A stretch of 48,725 bases of DNA from Mariniblastus sp. (GTDB taxonomy: Bacteria > Planctomycetota > Planctomycetia > Pirellulales > Pirellulaceae). The stretch is taken from positions 1-48,725 of the forward strand of contig JABACA010000003.1 of the NCBI GenBank assembly GCA_014237975.1. The letters are read 5' to 3'. Shown in pieces: positions 1-9,600 of this stretch (positions within the stretch are counted from its first letter, which is position 1; every line of letters begins with the position of its first letter). The notes beneath the pieces were generated by a model. The model worked only from the letters and a program-made list of their open reading frames with translations, searched no databases and had not been told where the DNA came from. Position numbers and translations under genes: made by a program.

Positions 1-1077
1 CGTATCAAACGCCAAACATTGACCGTTCGCGACGTCCTGACCGCGATGATTAAAGCGCACGAGATTCAGGGAATCCTGGCGATCGACAATGCCTTTAATC
101 GTGTTGGTCTCGATCACGTCCTGTTGGTACGGGTGGCCAGCACGGCTGTGGCTACGCATATGTTGGGAGGTAATCCTGTTCAGATCATGAACAGTCTGTC
201 CAATGCATGGATCGACGGCGGGGCCTTGAGGACCTACCGCCATGCACCCAATACCGGCTCGCGAAAAAGCTGGGCGGCTGGCGACGCGACCAGCAGGGCA
301 GTCCGGTTAAGCTTGATCGCAATGGCGGGTGAAATGGGATATGACACGGCATTATCGGCGCCCAACTGGGGGTTCCAGGATGTGTTATTTGGCGGTCATC
401 CCGTCACTCTTGCCCGTCCATTGGACGCTTACGTGATGGAAAACATCCTCTTCAAAATCGCCTTCCCGGCTGAATTTCACGCCCAAACGGCCGTGGAAGC
501 GGCGTTCGCCTTGCACCCAGAAACCGTCAATCGATTGGATCAGATCGAACGGATCCAACTGGAAACCCAGGAACCGGGTGTACGGATCATCGATAAAAAA
601 GGACCGCTCAACAATTACGCGGATCGCGATCACTGCCTGCAGTACATGGTGGCCATCGGTTTGATTTTCGGGGAATTAACGGCCGACCATTACTCCGATG
701 AAATCGCTACCGATCCGCGGATCGATGCGATTCGCCAGAAGATGGTCGTTGGCGAGAACGAATCGTTTACAAGCGATTATTACAATCTCGAAAAACGCGC
801 TATCGGCAATGCGATTCAGGTCTTTTTTACCGATGGTTCTTGTACCGAGCGGGTCGAAGTCCAATACCCGATTGGTCACCGGGTACGACGCGCCGAGGGG
901 ATCCCGATCATGGTCGAAAAATTCGAACGGGCCACCCGACAACTGTATGACGGGGATTCAGCCAACCAGGTGATTGGGCTGTTTTCAGATGGATCCTCGC
1001 TGGACGAAATGCCGGTGACCCATTTCATGGATATCCTGGCGCGAGAGGCCAATCCAATCGATTCGATGTTGGCATGA
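1..1077 (+). CDS. prpD: 2-methylcitrate dehydratase PrpD (5' end outside window)
   Basis: PrpD dehydrates 2-methylcitrate to 2-methyl-cis-aconitate in the 2-methylcitrate cycle, which oxidises propionyl-CoA in the cytosol. The reading frame is open from base 1, so the gene begins before the window; about 358 C-terminal residues of a protein usually near 480 are present. From memory the match to enterobacterial PrpD is strong and collinear: AHEIQG, FNRVGLDH, RTYRHAPNTGSRKSWAAGDA, SFPAEFH-like AFPAEFHAQTA, RIIDKKGPLNN, ADRDHCLQYMVAI and YPIGHRVRR. The TTG at 19 lies inside the conserved region and is not a true start. The gene converges on the S9 peptidase gene with 68 bases between the stops. 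Other prp genes would be expected upstream, outside the window. Confidence 0.93.
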   Translation, partial: RIKRQTLTVRDVLTAMIKAHEIQGILAIDNAFNRVGLDHVLLVRVASTAVATHMLGGNPVQIMNSLSNAWIDGGALRTYRHAPNTGSRKSWAAGDATSRAVRLSLIAMAGEMGYDTALSAPNWGFQDVLFGGHPVTLARPLDAYVMENILFKIAFPAEFHAQTAVEAAFALHPETVNRLDQIERIQLETQEPGVRIIDKKGPLNNYADRDHCLQYMVAIGLIFGELTADHYSDEIATDPRIDAIRQKMVVGENESFTSDYYNLEKRAIGNAIQVFFTDGSCTERVEVQYPIGHRVRRAEGIPIMVEKFERATRQLYDGDSANQVIGLFSDGSSLDEMPVTHFMDILAREANPIDSMLA

Positions 1078-1145
1078 TCCGAATGACGGCTCGGCATACC
1101 GAAACGGATGTTTTGGAAAATGCAAAGGCAGGACATCGATCGGGT

Positions 1146-3359
1146 TCAATTTGTGTCGCCGGTTGTTTTGGCCGGTTCAATCGCCTCAGGCCGCAGGTGT
1201 TTGTGGAAATACTCCCAGCGCAAGGCGCTGTAAGTACTGCCAATTCCATGTTTGAATCCAGGGTAGACCATCAAGTCAAATCGTTTCTTTTCATCCTGCA
1301 GTTTCTTGGCCAGTTCCCAGGTATTTGCCGGGTGCACATTGTCGTCAATCAATCCATGGACAAGTAACAGATTGCCCTGCAGCTGGTTAGCGAAATTCAT
1401 GCAGGATCCGTTTTTGTATCCCTCCGGGTTCTCAGCAGGTGTCCGCATATAACGCTCGGTGTAGATCGTGTCGTACTGTTTCCAGTCGGTCACGGGCGCG
1501 CCGGCCACCGCAACTTGAAACACATCGGGATACTTGAGGATCCCCAATGCCGACATGTAGCCACCATAGGAGTGTCCGTAGATACCGACCCGCTGGCCAT
1601 CGACATAGGGACGCTTGGCCAGGAACCGAACACCATTGGCCTGATCGAGAATATCGACGCCACCCAGTCCCTGGTATCCAGCCGTCTCAAATGCCTTGCC
1701 GCGACCTCCCGTCCCACGATTGGCAATCTTGGCGACCAGGTAACCAAGCTCACAAACAGGATTACCAGGACGGTATTGGCTGCTGATCGCCCTGGACGAG
1801 GGACCCCCGTAAACATCAATCAGCAGAGGATAACTCTTGGCTGGATCGAAATGAGCCGGCTTGTAGAGCGTTCCGTAAATCTCGGTTCCATCATCGGTTT
1901 TGAAGGTAAATAGTTCGGGCGCGGTCAAGCCAAGATCTTCGACTGCCTTGGGGCTACCTTCGGCGAGCACCGCAAATTCATTTCCCTGCGCATCATAAAT
2001 CACGGTTGCTGCCGGCGTATCGACGCTTTCGCGAATGCAAGCTACCCATTTATGATCGGGTGAAATATTAAAACCGCTATGATTCAGCGGCGATGACGTC
2101 AGTCGCTGATGATTGCGACCATCCAGTCCAACACGGTGAAGTTGAAGATGATACGGGTTTGTATCGCTATAGGCCGTGTAGTAAAACCAACCGGCTTTTT
2201 CATCCAGCTGGACAATCGAAGCACAGGGATAATTCGCAACCTCGCTGAGCGGGTTGAGCAATTCACCTGCCAGGTTCCGCAATTCAAAATGCTTGTACCC
2301 GTTGCGTTCCGTTTCCCAAACAAACCGGTTCCCATCTTCCAGGAATCGCATGACGGGCCGATTTTTTTGCCAGGCCGCTTGTTTTTCTGTGACCACCGTT
2401 GTCAGGCTACCGGTATCCAGATCTACCATCAAGATATCCAGCCAGTTTTGATGTCGATTGGTACGGCTAACCAGTACTTTGTGGGAGTTCGGAACAAACT
2501 GGATGTTGAACAGGTACTGGGTCGGTTCGCCCTCGATGGGGATCACGGACTTTTTCTTGGTTGCCACGTCGTAGACCCACAACTTGACTTTCGGATTGGG
2601 AAACCCGGACTTGGGGTATCGCACGGTATGCAGCTCGGTGTAGACGTCTGCGTTCTTTTCGGTCAGGAAATAATCTTTCATGCCGTCTTCATCGACTTCG
2701 TAAAACACGAGCTTCGATCCGTCCGGCGACCACCACATCGCATCCTGTTGATCCAGTTCTTCACCGTAAACCCAGCAACCAGTACCGTACCGCAACCGCT
2801 CACTACCCTGGTCGGTTACCTGGTAAGTCGTGATCTCTTCCTCTTTGTCTTCGCCTTTGTCTTCGCCTTTGCCTTCCTCTTTGCCTTCCTCTTTGCCTTC
2901 CTCTTTGCCTTCACCTTCTTTTTCATTCGACACCGATTCGATATGCACATTGAAATCTTTGTAGACAGCTTGCCATTTCCCATCAGGCGAAGGTTCCACG
3001 GTTCGCTGTTCGGCACGCGCAACCGGCCTGCCGCGACGCCGCGGTGATTTATCGGCAACCGCTTTATGATCGGTCTGGTTATATTCACCAATATTCCCAT
3101 CCAGCAGGTTCAACTGGCGCTTCTCACCGTCAACCGAATACCCAACGCTTTTCATATCGGAACCCCACTTGATCTGTGAGGCTCTTCCGCCTTCGCTCAA
3201 TTTCCTCCGTTGTTCAGAAATTTTTTTGTAATTCGAATACCCCGGCAATTCTTCAAATTTGAGCTCGTTGGGGGATTTGGATTGCCCCATCGAAATTGCC
3301 GGCAGGCCATGAAGCAAAATCAATACAAACGAAAACGTCAGAATGGGATAGCGAATCAT
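1146..3359 (-). CDS. Secreted S9 family peptidase (dipeptidyl peptidase IV-like)
   Basis: A secreted serine peptidase of clan SC, family S9, predicted to cut dipeptides or short peptides outside the cytoplasm. The chosen ATG gives 737 residues starting MIRYPILTFSFVLILLHG, a signal peptide, with AGGG about 8 bases upstream; a start at 3428 would add 23 residues ahead of the signal and is unlikely. Residues about 60-480 form the DPP4-type N-terminal propeller. The C-terminal alpha/beta hydrolase domain has GHSYGG with Ser597, IDDNVHP with Asp672 and GFKHGIG with His704; these spacings (75 and 32) are close to DPP4 (78 and 32). An oddity is a Lys/Glu/Gly-rich insert at residues about 145-176, encoded by a 12-bp tandem repeat. 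The substrate specificity cannot be read from the sequence. Confidence 0.9.
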   Translation of the reverse strand: MIRYPILTFSFVLILLHGLPAISMGQSKSPNELKFEELPGYSNYKKISEQRRKLSEGGRASQIKWGSDMKSVGYSVDGEKRQLNLLDGNIGEYNQTDHKAVADKSPRRRGRPVARAEQRTVEPSPDGKWQAVYKDFNVHIESVSNEKEGEGKEEGKEEGKEEGKGEDKGEDKEEEITTYQVTDQGSERLRYGTGCWVYGEELDQQDAMWWSPDGSKLVFYEVDEDGMKDYFLTEKNADVYTELHTVRYPKSGFPNPKVKLWVYDVATKKKSVIPIEGEPTQYLFNIQFVPNSHKVLVSRTNRHQNWLDILMVDLDTGSLTTVVTEKQAAWQKNRPVMRFLEDGNRFVWETERNGYKHFELRNLAGELLNPLSEVANYPCASIVQLDEKAGWFYYTAYSDTNPYHLQLHRVGLDGRNHQRLTSSPLNHSGFNISPDHKWVACIRESVDTPAATVIYDAQGNEFAVLAEGSPKAVEDLGLTAPELFTFKTDDGTEIYGTLYKPAHFDPAKSYPLLIDVYGGPSSRAISSQYRPGNPVCELGYLVAKIANRGTGGRGKAFETAGYQGLGGVDILDQANGVRFLAKRPYVDGQRVGIYGHSYGGYMSALGILKYPDVFQVAVAGAPVTDWKQYDTIYTERYMRTPAENPEGYKNGSCMNFANQLQGNLLLVHGLIDDNVHPANTWELAKKLQDEKKRFDLMVYPGFKHGIGSTYSALRWEYFHKHLRPEAIEPAKTTGDTN
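2872..2907 (-). repeat. Three 12-bp tandem copies inside the S9 peptidase gene
   Basis: The plus-strand unit ccttcctctttg occurs three times without change, with related degenerate units on both sides. On the coding strand it encodes GKEE-type repeats, part of a charged loop in the propeller domain. The copy number can change without altering the frame. Confidence 0.85.
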
Positions 3360-3519
3360 TTCAAGCCCTGGTCCATCGATCGTTGAGCGGAAAAACACCA
3401 GTTTAACCTCTGGAGGCGTGCTCAACAAACCAGTCGTACTCTTGCCATGGTTGCCATTCCCAAGCGGATAAAGAAAATGGGAGTTTTCTTGCTTTGAAAT
3501 ACAGGAATGGGCAAATTAG

Positions 3520-4551
3520 ATGACGAAATACCAACCGGAGAAAAATCGGTACGACGGTCGAATGAAGTACCGGCGATGCGGACGTTCCGGATTGCAGTTG
3601 CCCGAGATCAGCCTCGGTTGCTGGCATAATTTTGGAGGCCCGGCACCCACTGACCTTCAACGCTCCATGATTTATACAGCCTTCGATCAAGGCATCACGC
3701 ACTTTGACCTGGCTAACAATTACGGACCACCCTTTGGAAGTGCCGAAAACAATGTGGGTCAGATCCTGAAAGACCTGCCTCGCGATGAATTGATCATTTC
3801 GAGCAAGGCTGGCTACATCATGTGGGACGGGCCTTATGGTGAATGGGGATCAAGAAAATACATGTTGGCCAGTTTGGACCAATCCCTGAAACGCCTCCAG
3901 TTGGATTACGTCGACATTTTCTATAGCCATCGTTTTGACCCGGACACGCCGCTCGAGGAGACACTTGGCTCGCTCAACACGGCCATTGAACAAGGCAAAG
4001 CACTCTATTGCGGGATTAGCAGTTACACGTCGGATCAAACCGAGGACGCCGTTCGAATCTGCCGAGAGCAAGGGTGGCACCGCATCCTGATTCATCAACC
4101 GAACTATTCGATGTTCAACCGTTGGATTGAAAAACGCCTGACGCAAGCCTGTCACAAAGCGGGCATGGGTATCATCGCATTCTGCCCCCTGTATCAAGGT
4201 TTGTTGACGAATAAATACCTGGACCAGGTTCCCCAGGATTCTCGGGCAAACTATGCTTCTCAATTCCTCAGGCCAGACGATATGTCTCAGGCAACGTTGA
4301 ATGTCGTCCGTGATTTGGCGGCAATCGCTGCCGATCGATCTCAGACTTTGGCCCAAATGGCAATTGCCTGGATACTGAGATTGGATGGAATGACCAGCGT
4401 CCTGTGTGGTGCCAGCCGTCCTGAACAGATTATTGAAAACTGCAAAGCTTTGGAGAACACTTCGTTCTCCGAGAGTGAAATATTGAAAATTGACGGACTT
4501 TTGAACCAGGTAGAATTACCGACCAGTCTTTGGGCACGCGAAATTGATTAA
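3520..4551 (+). CDS. Aldo/keto reductase, Gpr/YghZ type
   Basis: A cytosolic NADPH-dependent aldo/keto reductase of 343 residues, close to the E. coli Gpr (YghZ) subgroup that reduces L-glyceraldehyde 3-phosphate and methylglyoxal. The catalytic tetrad is visible: Asp63 and Tyr68 (HFDLANNYG), Lys96 (SSKAGY) and His137 (FYSHRFD). Further subgroup signatures are SRKYMLASLDQSLKR, GKALYCGISSY and ILIHQPNYSMFNRW. The start at 3520 keeps the short N-terminal extension ahead of MKYRRCG that E. coli Gpr also has (it has NPERYGQMQYRYCG there). The gene is divergent from the S9 peptidase gene and appears to be monocistronic. The physiological substrate is inferred only from the subgroup. Confidence 0.9.
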   Translation: MTKYQPEKNRYDGRMKYRRCGRSGLQLPEISLGCWHNFGGPAPTDLQRSMIYTAFDQGITHFDLANNYGPPFGSAENNVGQILKDLPRDELIISSKAGYIMWDGPYGEWGSRKYMLASLDQSLKRLQLDYVDIFYSHRFDPDTPLEETLGSLNTAIEQGKALYCGISSYTSDQTEDAVRICREQGWHRILIHQPNYSMFNRWIEKRLTQACHKAGMGIIAFCPLYQGLLTNKYLDQVPQDSRANYASQFLRPDDMSQATLNVVRDLAAIAADRSQTLAQMAIAWILRLDGMTSVLCGASRPEQIIENCKALENTSFSESEILKIDGLLNQVELPTSLWAREID

Positions 4552-4706
4552 CGATTCTGCTCAATGAAAATCCGTCAAATCAAAACATTTACCAGGATAC
4601 TGCCAGCCCAAGTGGAAATCAGAGGTGTCCGATTTTACAGTATTCGGTACGCTTACAACTTCCCAACAACACAGAGAACAACGGATTCCAAACGCGCTAA
4701 CCCAGT

Positions 4707-5517
4707 ATGAATAAAAGCAAAAAAAAACAGACACTGAAGAAACGCGGCGGCATTCCTCGCCAAGCCCAACCGGTACAGGATCTGCCATCGACACAACGAG
4801 GGGGCCACACCAAGAGACGCTGGAGCCTGCTTCTGTTGTTCATCGGAATTGCATTGGGAGGTGTTTATCTGGAGCGTTTTCTAAGGCCCGTACCGGATAT
4901 CCCGATGTTCAAACACAAGGTGGTCGCCGAGCATCCCCATGACCCCGACTCTTTTTCCCAAGGACTCGTTTTGGCAGACGGACACGTTTGGGAAAGCACC
5001 GGGAAGTACGGCAAGTCCAAACTGCGCAAAACCGAACTTAAAACAGGAAATGTGGTTAATGAAATTGAGCTGGACAAAGCATACTTTGGCGAAGGACAAG
5101 ATCAATGAGTTTGAATTTGATGGCGAGGGTTGGGGGATCACGTTCGATGGAACCGAGTTGATGGTCAGCGACGGCACCAGCCAAATCCAGTTTTTTGATC
5201 CCGCAACATTCCAATTGAATCGCGTCATCAGTGTCCATCACGGACATCGTCGAATACCAGGACTAAATGAGCTGGAATATGCCGACGGCAAGCTGTACGC
5301 CAATCAGTTGGGCAGCGACTACATCTATAAAATCGACCCCCGCGATGGTAGCGTCGTAGGTTTAATCGATCTGACAGGCATGTGGCCAACTGCCGAACGA
5401 CCGAAAGAGGGCCTGTTGAACGGGATCGCCGTCGATGCAAAACAACGAAAGATCATTGTAACTGGAAAATACTGTCCCAAGATCTTTGAGGTTCAATTCG
5501 AGGAAGCCACTCGTTAG
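4707..5517 (+). pseudogene. Glutaminyl-peptide cyclotransferase, broken by internal deletion and frameshift
   Basis: The family converts N-terminal glutamine to pyroglutamate using a five-bladed propeller. The first frame (4707-5108) encodes a membrane anchor (LLLLFIGIALGGVYLERFL, residues about 41-59) and the start of the domain, with HDPDSFSQGLV, ESTGKYGKSKLRK and YFGEG, then stops. The second frame resumes near 5100 with NEFEFDGEGWGIT, VSDGTSQIQFFDP, LNELEYADGKLYANQ, LNGIAVDA and VTGKYCPKIFEV and stops at 5517. In intact homologues about 30 residues, including a DKI.GLTWK segment, separate FGEG from the FDGEGWG strand; here about 25 of them are gone and the frame changes. A 3n+2-base deletion explains both. 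The flanking sequence has two close copies of ggacaa (5072 and 5093 areas) that could have mediated it. An assembly error is possible but less likely because sequence is missing. Confidence 0.8.
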
Positions 5518-5553
5518 TCAACCGTTTTGAAACCTGGCGGGTAATCTGCCTAC

Positions 5554-6111
5554 TCAGTTGAGCAGTGGATCAATCGTACTTAAATCAAAATCGGCGCGAA
5601 CAGCGCCCTCTCCAGAGACAACCTCAAAGAAAAGATCAGATGACTGGTTGTAGTGCAGCGGAATGGCGTTTCCCGTTCCGTCATGCGGCGCCGCCCCCAA
5701 TGAGAAATGCCGCAACATCTCAAGCCGACCCCGGTTCTCTCCCTCTTCGTCGTCAGCCGATCCTTGCCCGAGTGGCTTGCTAATAAACACACGGTGCCTT
5801 CCTTCCATGGCGCCTGCTTCCAAACCATTTTGCTGGAGTTGATATTTCCCCTGTCGATCCGTCACGGCATAGGACATCGCAAAATCAGGGCCCAGTTGAT
5901 TCTCCATTGGCAGGAACAAAACTCGGGCGTCTTCGACCGGCTCCCCGTCCAGTTTGACCACACCGTGAACTTCAACCAAAGCAACACTGTCGTAATGCGG
6001 CAGATCACAACCAACACCTTGAAATACCAGGATCACCAGTACCGCAAACTTGCAAGCAAAATGAAAACCCGCTTGCCCAGTTCTCTCCAATCGACCTGGT
6101 GTTCCAATCAT
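5554..6111 (-). CDS. Small lipoprotein with carboxypeptidase-regulatory-like fold
   Basis: A predicted lipoprotein of 185 residues. The ATG at 6111 follows TAGGAG by about 11 bases; an upstream ATG at 6159 would add 16 residues. A hydrophobic segment (FAVLVILVFQGVGC) ends in a lipobox-like Cys. The mature part opens with VHGVVKLDGEPVEDARVLFLP, the motif typical of the very common planctomycete lipoproteins with a transthyretin-like / carboxypeptidase regulatory domain. It then has VTDRQGKYQLQQNG and GRHRVFIS strands and ends with FEVVSGEGAVRADFDL. The function is unknown; such proteins are usually placed on the periplasmic face. The gene converges on the broken cyclotransferase gene, with 36 bases between the stops. 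Confidence 0.75.
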   Translation of the reverse strand: MIGTPGRLERTGQAGFHFACKFAVLVILVFQGVGCDLPHYDSVALVEVHGVVKLDGEPVEDARVLFLPMENQLGPDFAMSYAVTDRQGKYQLQQNGLEAGAMEGRHRVFISKPLGQGSADDEEGENRGRLEMLRHFSLGAAPHDGTGNAIPLHYNQSSDLFFEVVSGEGAVRADFDLSTIDPLLN

Positions 6112-6595
6112 CAAGATAAAATCTCCTACAACCCACCGGAATAAAATAACAAACGGCATTGTATCGATCGTGTCCGCAACGTCATGCAGCGTTCTTGCCG
6201 CTGGTCGCCGACCACCTGGTTTGCAATCTCAAAAAACGGATCATAACCTTTTGGCACGAAAAACAACGGCCGGCAACCACAAAATTATCAGGCCGCCAAG
6301 CTGAACTCGCCGTAACACTAAGGGAATCCTAGATATTTTCGCCTAAATCGACCAGACCCAGGCTCTCGTTTGAGGGACCGCAACGGACAGGTTTTGATTG
6401 GTCGGTCCAAGCCAAGGCCCGCGTCCACTGCACGCCCCGTCCGGTTCGAATTATAATCTCCCGTAACCATCTGGTCGTCAACTCAAGTCCAAGCGGTTTA
6501 CTGGCTGAATGAATGGCAGACCGCCTGTAGCATCCTGGCGGTTGCAGCGTCATTTAATATTTATTCTCAGGAAAAACAGATTCGGGAGATTTTTT
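6112..6595. other. Intergenic stretch upstream of trxB
   Basis: A divergent intergenic region of 484 bases without a convincing gene; the 74-codon minus-strand frame at 6329-6553 has no family resemblance. A TATAAT sits at 6452-6457, but I see no matching -35 box. An inverted repeat, ACCGCC / GGCGGT, spans 6520-6542 and would lie in the trxB leader if transcription starts near 6460. Confidence 0.4.
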
Positions 6596-7657
6596 GTGGC
6601 AGAAAAGATCGTGATTATCGGTAGTGGGCCCGCGGGTTGGTCTGCGGCAATTTACGCAGCGCGGGCCAATCTATCCCCGCTGGTTTATGAAGGGACCGTT
6701 AAACCAGAGATGATTCCATTGGGTCAACTGGCCTTTACAACCGAAGTCGAAAACTATCCGGGTTTCCCGTTTGGCAACATTCGAGCGTTTGTGGAATCGG
6801 CCGTTGACAAAGGGCGTCATTGGAATTTACCACCCGCCCCAGATCACAAGCGGGATGGGGTCTATCACTACGCCGTGCAAGGCGTTGAATTAATGGAGCT
6901 GATGAAACAGCAAGCTTTGAATTTTGATACACGGGTGATTGGAGATGATATTGTCGACCTGGATCTGAACACAACTCCTTTCAAGGTGATCCCGGCCAAT
7001 GGCGAACCGATCGAGGCCCACACCATCGTGATTGCCACCGGAGCCCGAGCCAATTACATCGGACTTGAGTCGGAAGAAAACTATAAAAACAAAGGGGTCA
7101 GCGCCTGCGCCGTTTGTGATGGAGCCCTGCCTTTATACCGTGGCAAACCACTGGCGGTGGTCGGTGGTGGTGACTCGGCGGTGGAAGAAGCAACCTATTT
7201 GGCCAACCTCAAGAATGCGGCCACGATTTACATGATCATTCGTCGCGACGAGATGCGTGCCTCGAAGATCATGCAACAGCGGGCTTTGGACCATCCAAAT
7301 ATCGAAGTTAAATGGAATAGCGTTGTGGACGAAGTATTGGGTGACGGGAACCTGGTTAACAGACTTCGTCTGCGTAATACGGTCGATGATTCCACCAATG
7401 AAATCGAGGTGGGCGGGATGTTCGTAGCCATCGGGCATACGCCCAATACCGGATTTCTGAAAGGAAAAGTGCAGATGAATAAAAAAGGTTACATTCAATG
7501 GCAATTGCCCTTCAGGACCAATACCAGTGTCGATGGTGTGTTTGCTGCCGGTGATGTGGCGGATGATTACTATCGACAAGCCATTACGTCGGCCGGTACG
7601 GGCTGTATGGCGGCCCTGGATGTCGAACGCTGGTTAGCAGAAAAAGGAATTGAATAA
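6596..7657 (+). CDS. trxB: Thioredoxin reductase
   Basis: A cytosolic FAD- and NADPH-dependent disulfide reductase that reduces thioredoxin. The GTG start at 6596 is chosen because GGGAG lies 7 bases upstream and the protein then begins [20 protein letters not shown], the FAD-binding site; the frame extends further upstream but without homology. The redox pair is CAVC (Cys171 and Cys174) followed by [10 protein letters not shown]. The NADPH motif is [15 protein letters not shown], and the C-terminal FAD motif is [29 protein letters not shown]. At 353 residues it is about 30 longer than typical TrxB; extra residues lie near [20 protein letters not shown] (residues about 76-95). No thioredoxin gene is adjacent. 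Confidence 0.93.
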   Translation: MAEKIVIIGSGPAGWSAAIYAARANLSPLVYEGTVKPEMIPLGQLAFTTEVENYPGFPFGNIRAFVESAVDKGRHWNLPPAPDHKRDGVYHYAVQGVELMELMKQQALNFDTRVIGDDIVDLDLNTTPFKVIPANGEPIEAHTIVIATGARANYIGLESEENYKNKGVSACAVCDGALPLYRGKPLAVVGGGDSAVEEATYLANLKNAATIYMIIRRDEMRASKIMQQRALDHPNIEVKWNSVVDEVLGDGNLVNRLRLRNTVDDSTNEIEVGGMFVAIGHTPNTGFLKGKVQMNKKGYIQWQLPFRTNTSVDGVFAAGDVADDYYRQAITSAGTGCMAALDVERWLAEKGIE

Positions 7658-7802
7658 GTCACGTTATAAATTGTTGCAACATTCCGATGGGGTATCGCAG
7701 CAGTAGGTCGTTTCAGGCGATAATTGGGTTGACCGTCATCGTCGTTCCAATACGGGAAAATCAACCGTGTTCCAAAGCCGTCTTTGAAAAAATGGCAGAA
7801 CC

Positions 7803-9557
7803 ATGAGCGAATCCAAATCATTTCGAGATCGTGAAATCCTCTCCGCGGCTCACGAGCATGGCAAAGCAGCCACGCTTGGTGCGTTTTTCAGGCTGTCCGG
7901 TCCCGGTTGGTTGCAAAGCGCGATTACATTGGGAGGTGGCTCACTAGGTGGCGCCCTGTACCTGGGTATGCTGGCCGGTTACAGCATGCTTTGGTTGCAG
8001 CTCGTGGCGATCGTGATTGGCGTCATCATGCTGTCGGCCATCAGTTATGTCACGCTGTCTACCGGTACACGACCCTATACGGCCATTAATGAATACGTCA
8101 ATCCGGTCCTGGGCGTCGGGTGGATTACGGCGACGATCCTGGCCAACATGATTTGGATTGTGCCTCAGTTCAGCCTCTGTTTCGACTCACTTGACACCAG
8201 TTTGGGACAGGTGGAAGACACCCATACGACAAAGATCCTGATTTCCGCGGTGATCGCCATATTGGCACTCGTGATCGTCGGTCTTAGTTTCAAACCCGGC
8301 TGGACGTCGCGCCTGTTCGATATCTTTTTGAAACTCCTGGTCGGCTGCGTCGTGATCTGCTTCGTTCTGGTCGTTGTCCTGCTCTTTCGCGAAGGGAGCA
8401 TTGATTGGAGTGAAGTCCTGATGGGATTTGTTCCCAATATTTTCCACTGGTCCGAACCCGCGCCGCAGATCGAGGCCTTGGCGTCCACGCTTTCACCGGA
8501 TGCCGCCAGCTTCTGGTCGTCTCAAGTTGTTGAAAGTCAACAGAGCAGCATGATCGGTGTGACGGCAACCGCCGTAGGGCTGAACATGACGTTCCTGTTA
8601 CCCTATTCGATGCTTGCCAGGGGATGGGACAAACCGTTTCGGGGGCTGGCGCGATTTGACCTGATCACCGGAATGGCGATTCCTTATTTGGTTGTAACCA
8701 GTTGCATTGTCATCGCCTCGGCTCACGCGTTTCATGCGAAAGCCGACGCAGAATTTCTCAGTCAAGACCCATCAGTGGTGCAAACCAGCCGGCTATTTCC
8801 TGGCGCCAAGAAGGTATTGGCCTCACGCTACGAAGCGACGGCCGAACCCACGGCCAAAGAGAATTTCAGCAAAATGGATGACGCGGCTCGGGATGCACAG
8901 TTGGCCAAGTACGCCAGTACGATGAGCGTTGAGGAACGAAAGCTGGCAGCCACACTGATTAAACCAAATGCCGGGCAACTGGCCGCCTCACTGGCACCCG
9001 TACTGGGAAAAGAAAATGCAAACCTCGTATTTGGCATCGGCGCTCTGGCAATGGGTTTTTCGACGATCATCATCCTGATGTTGATCAACGGGTACGCTTT
9101 TGCTGAAATCGCTGGAAGGTATGAAAGTAATTATTGGCGCATGGGAGGTGCCGTAGCGGCCGTGCTGGTTGGTTTCTTTTGGTGGTGGCTGTGGGCAGGT
9201 GTATCCAAGACCTGGTTGATCATCGTGGCGTCAACGTTTGGTGCAATCCTGTTACCGATTGCCTACATTTCATTTTTTGCACTGATGAACAGCCGTCGAT
9301 TGCTGGGAGATGAAAAGCCAACCGGTCGCCGAATGATTGTTTGGAACGTGCTGATGGGAATCGGAGTCCTCGGTGCAGTCGTCCAGGCTATAGGTGCCAT
9401 TCTCACAAAAATAAATGACCCGCTCACGGGTGGATTTGTTATTGGTGGTGTGGCAACATTTCTCCTGTTGGCGATCGTCGGTTTTTCAGCCAGATTCCGA
9501 CGCAGTGAACCACCAGTGCCTGGCAATACGCCATCCAACGACGGCACTGGTAACTAA
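7803..9557 (+). CDS. Nramp-like membrane transporter
   Basis: An integral membrane protein of 584 residues with about 11-12 hydrophobic helices, probably in the Nramp / APC superfamily of divalent-metal transporters. The first helix, GPGWLQSAITLGGGSLGGALYLG, follows the Nramp layout of a GPG break in helix 1, but the canonical metal ligands (DPGN in helix 1, MPH in helix 6) are not seen; helix 6 reads LNMTFLLPYSMLARGW. The substrate may therefore differ from Mn or Fe. A soluble loop of about 80 residues (roughly 305-390) separates helices. The C-terminus is hydrophilic. Similar proteins are widespread in planctomycetes. The gene follows trxB by 145 bases and precedes asnS by 43; no functional link is evident. 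Confidence 0.65.
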   Translation: MSESKSFRDREILSAAHEHGKAATLGAFFRLSGPGWLQSAITLGGGSLGGALYLGMLAGYSMLWLQLVAIVIGVIMLSAISYVTLSTGTRPYTAINEYVNPVLGVGWITATILANMIWIVPQFSLCFDSLDTSLGQVEDTHTTKILISAVIAILALVIVGLSFKPGWTSRLFDIFLKLLVGCVVICFVLVVVLLFREGSIDWSEVLMGFVPNIFHWSEPAPQIEALASTLSPDAASFWSSQVVESQQSSMIGVTATAVGLNMTFLLPYSMLARGWDKPFRGLARFDLITGMAIPYLVVTSCIVIASAHAFHAKADAEFLSQDPSVVQTSRLFPGAKKVLASRYEATAEPTAKENFSKMDDAARDAQLAKYASTMSVEERKLAATLIKPNAGQLAASLAPVLGKENANLVFGIGALAMGFSTIIILMLINGYAFAEIAGRYESNYWRMGGAVAAVLVGFFWWWLWAGVSKTWLIIVASTFGAILLPIAYISFFALMNSRRLLGDEKPTGRRMIVWNVLMGIGVLGAVVQAIGAILTKINDPLTGGFVIGGVATFLLLAIVGFSARFRRSEPPVPGNTPSNDGTGN

Positions 9558-9600
9558 CGACGATTATCAAACCTAACTCAATTGGAACAACTGATTATTC

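Noticed and set aside
2109-3047. 312-codon plus-strand frame
   Set aside because: It is antisense to the well-supported S9 peptidase; low-complexity Phe/Ala runs mirror the charged repeat on the coding strand.
4707-5517. Programmed frameshift in the cyclotransferase
   Set aside because: About 25 residues of the domain are missing, so a ribosomal shift could not restore an intact protein, and no slippery heptamer with downstream structure is seen.
6441-6460. tRNA T-loop-like GGTTCGAA
   Set aside because: No T-stem complement, acceptor stem or D-arm could be found around it.
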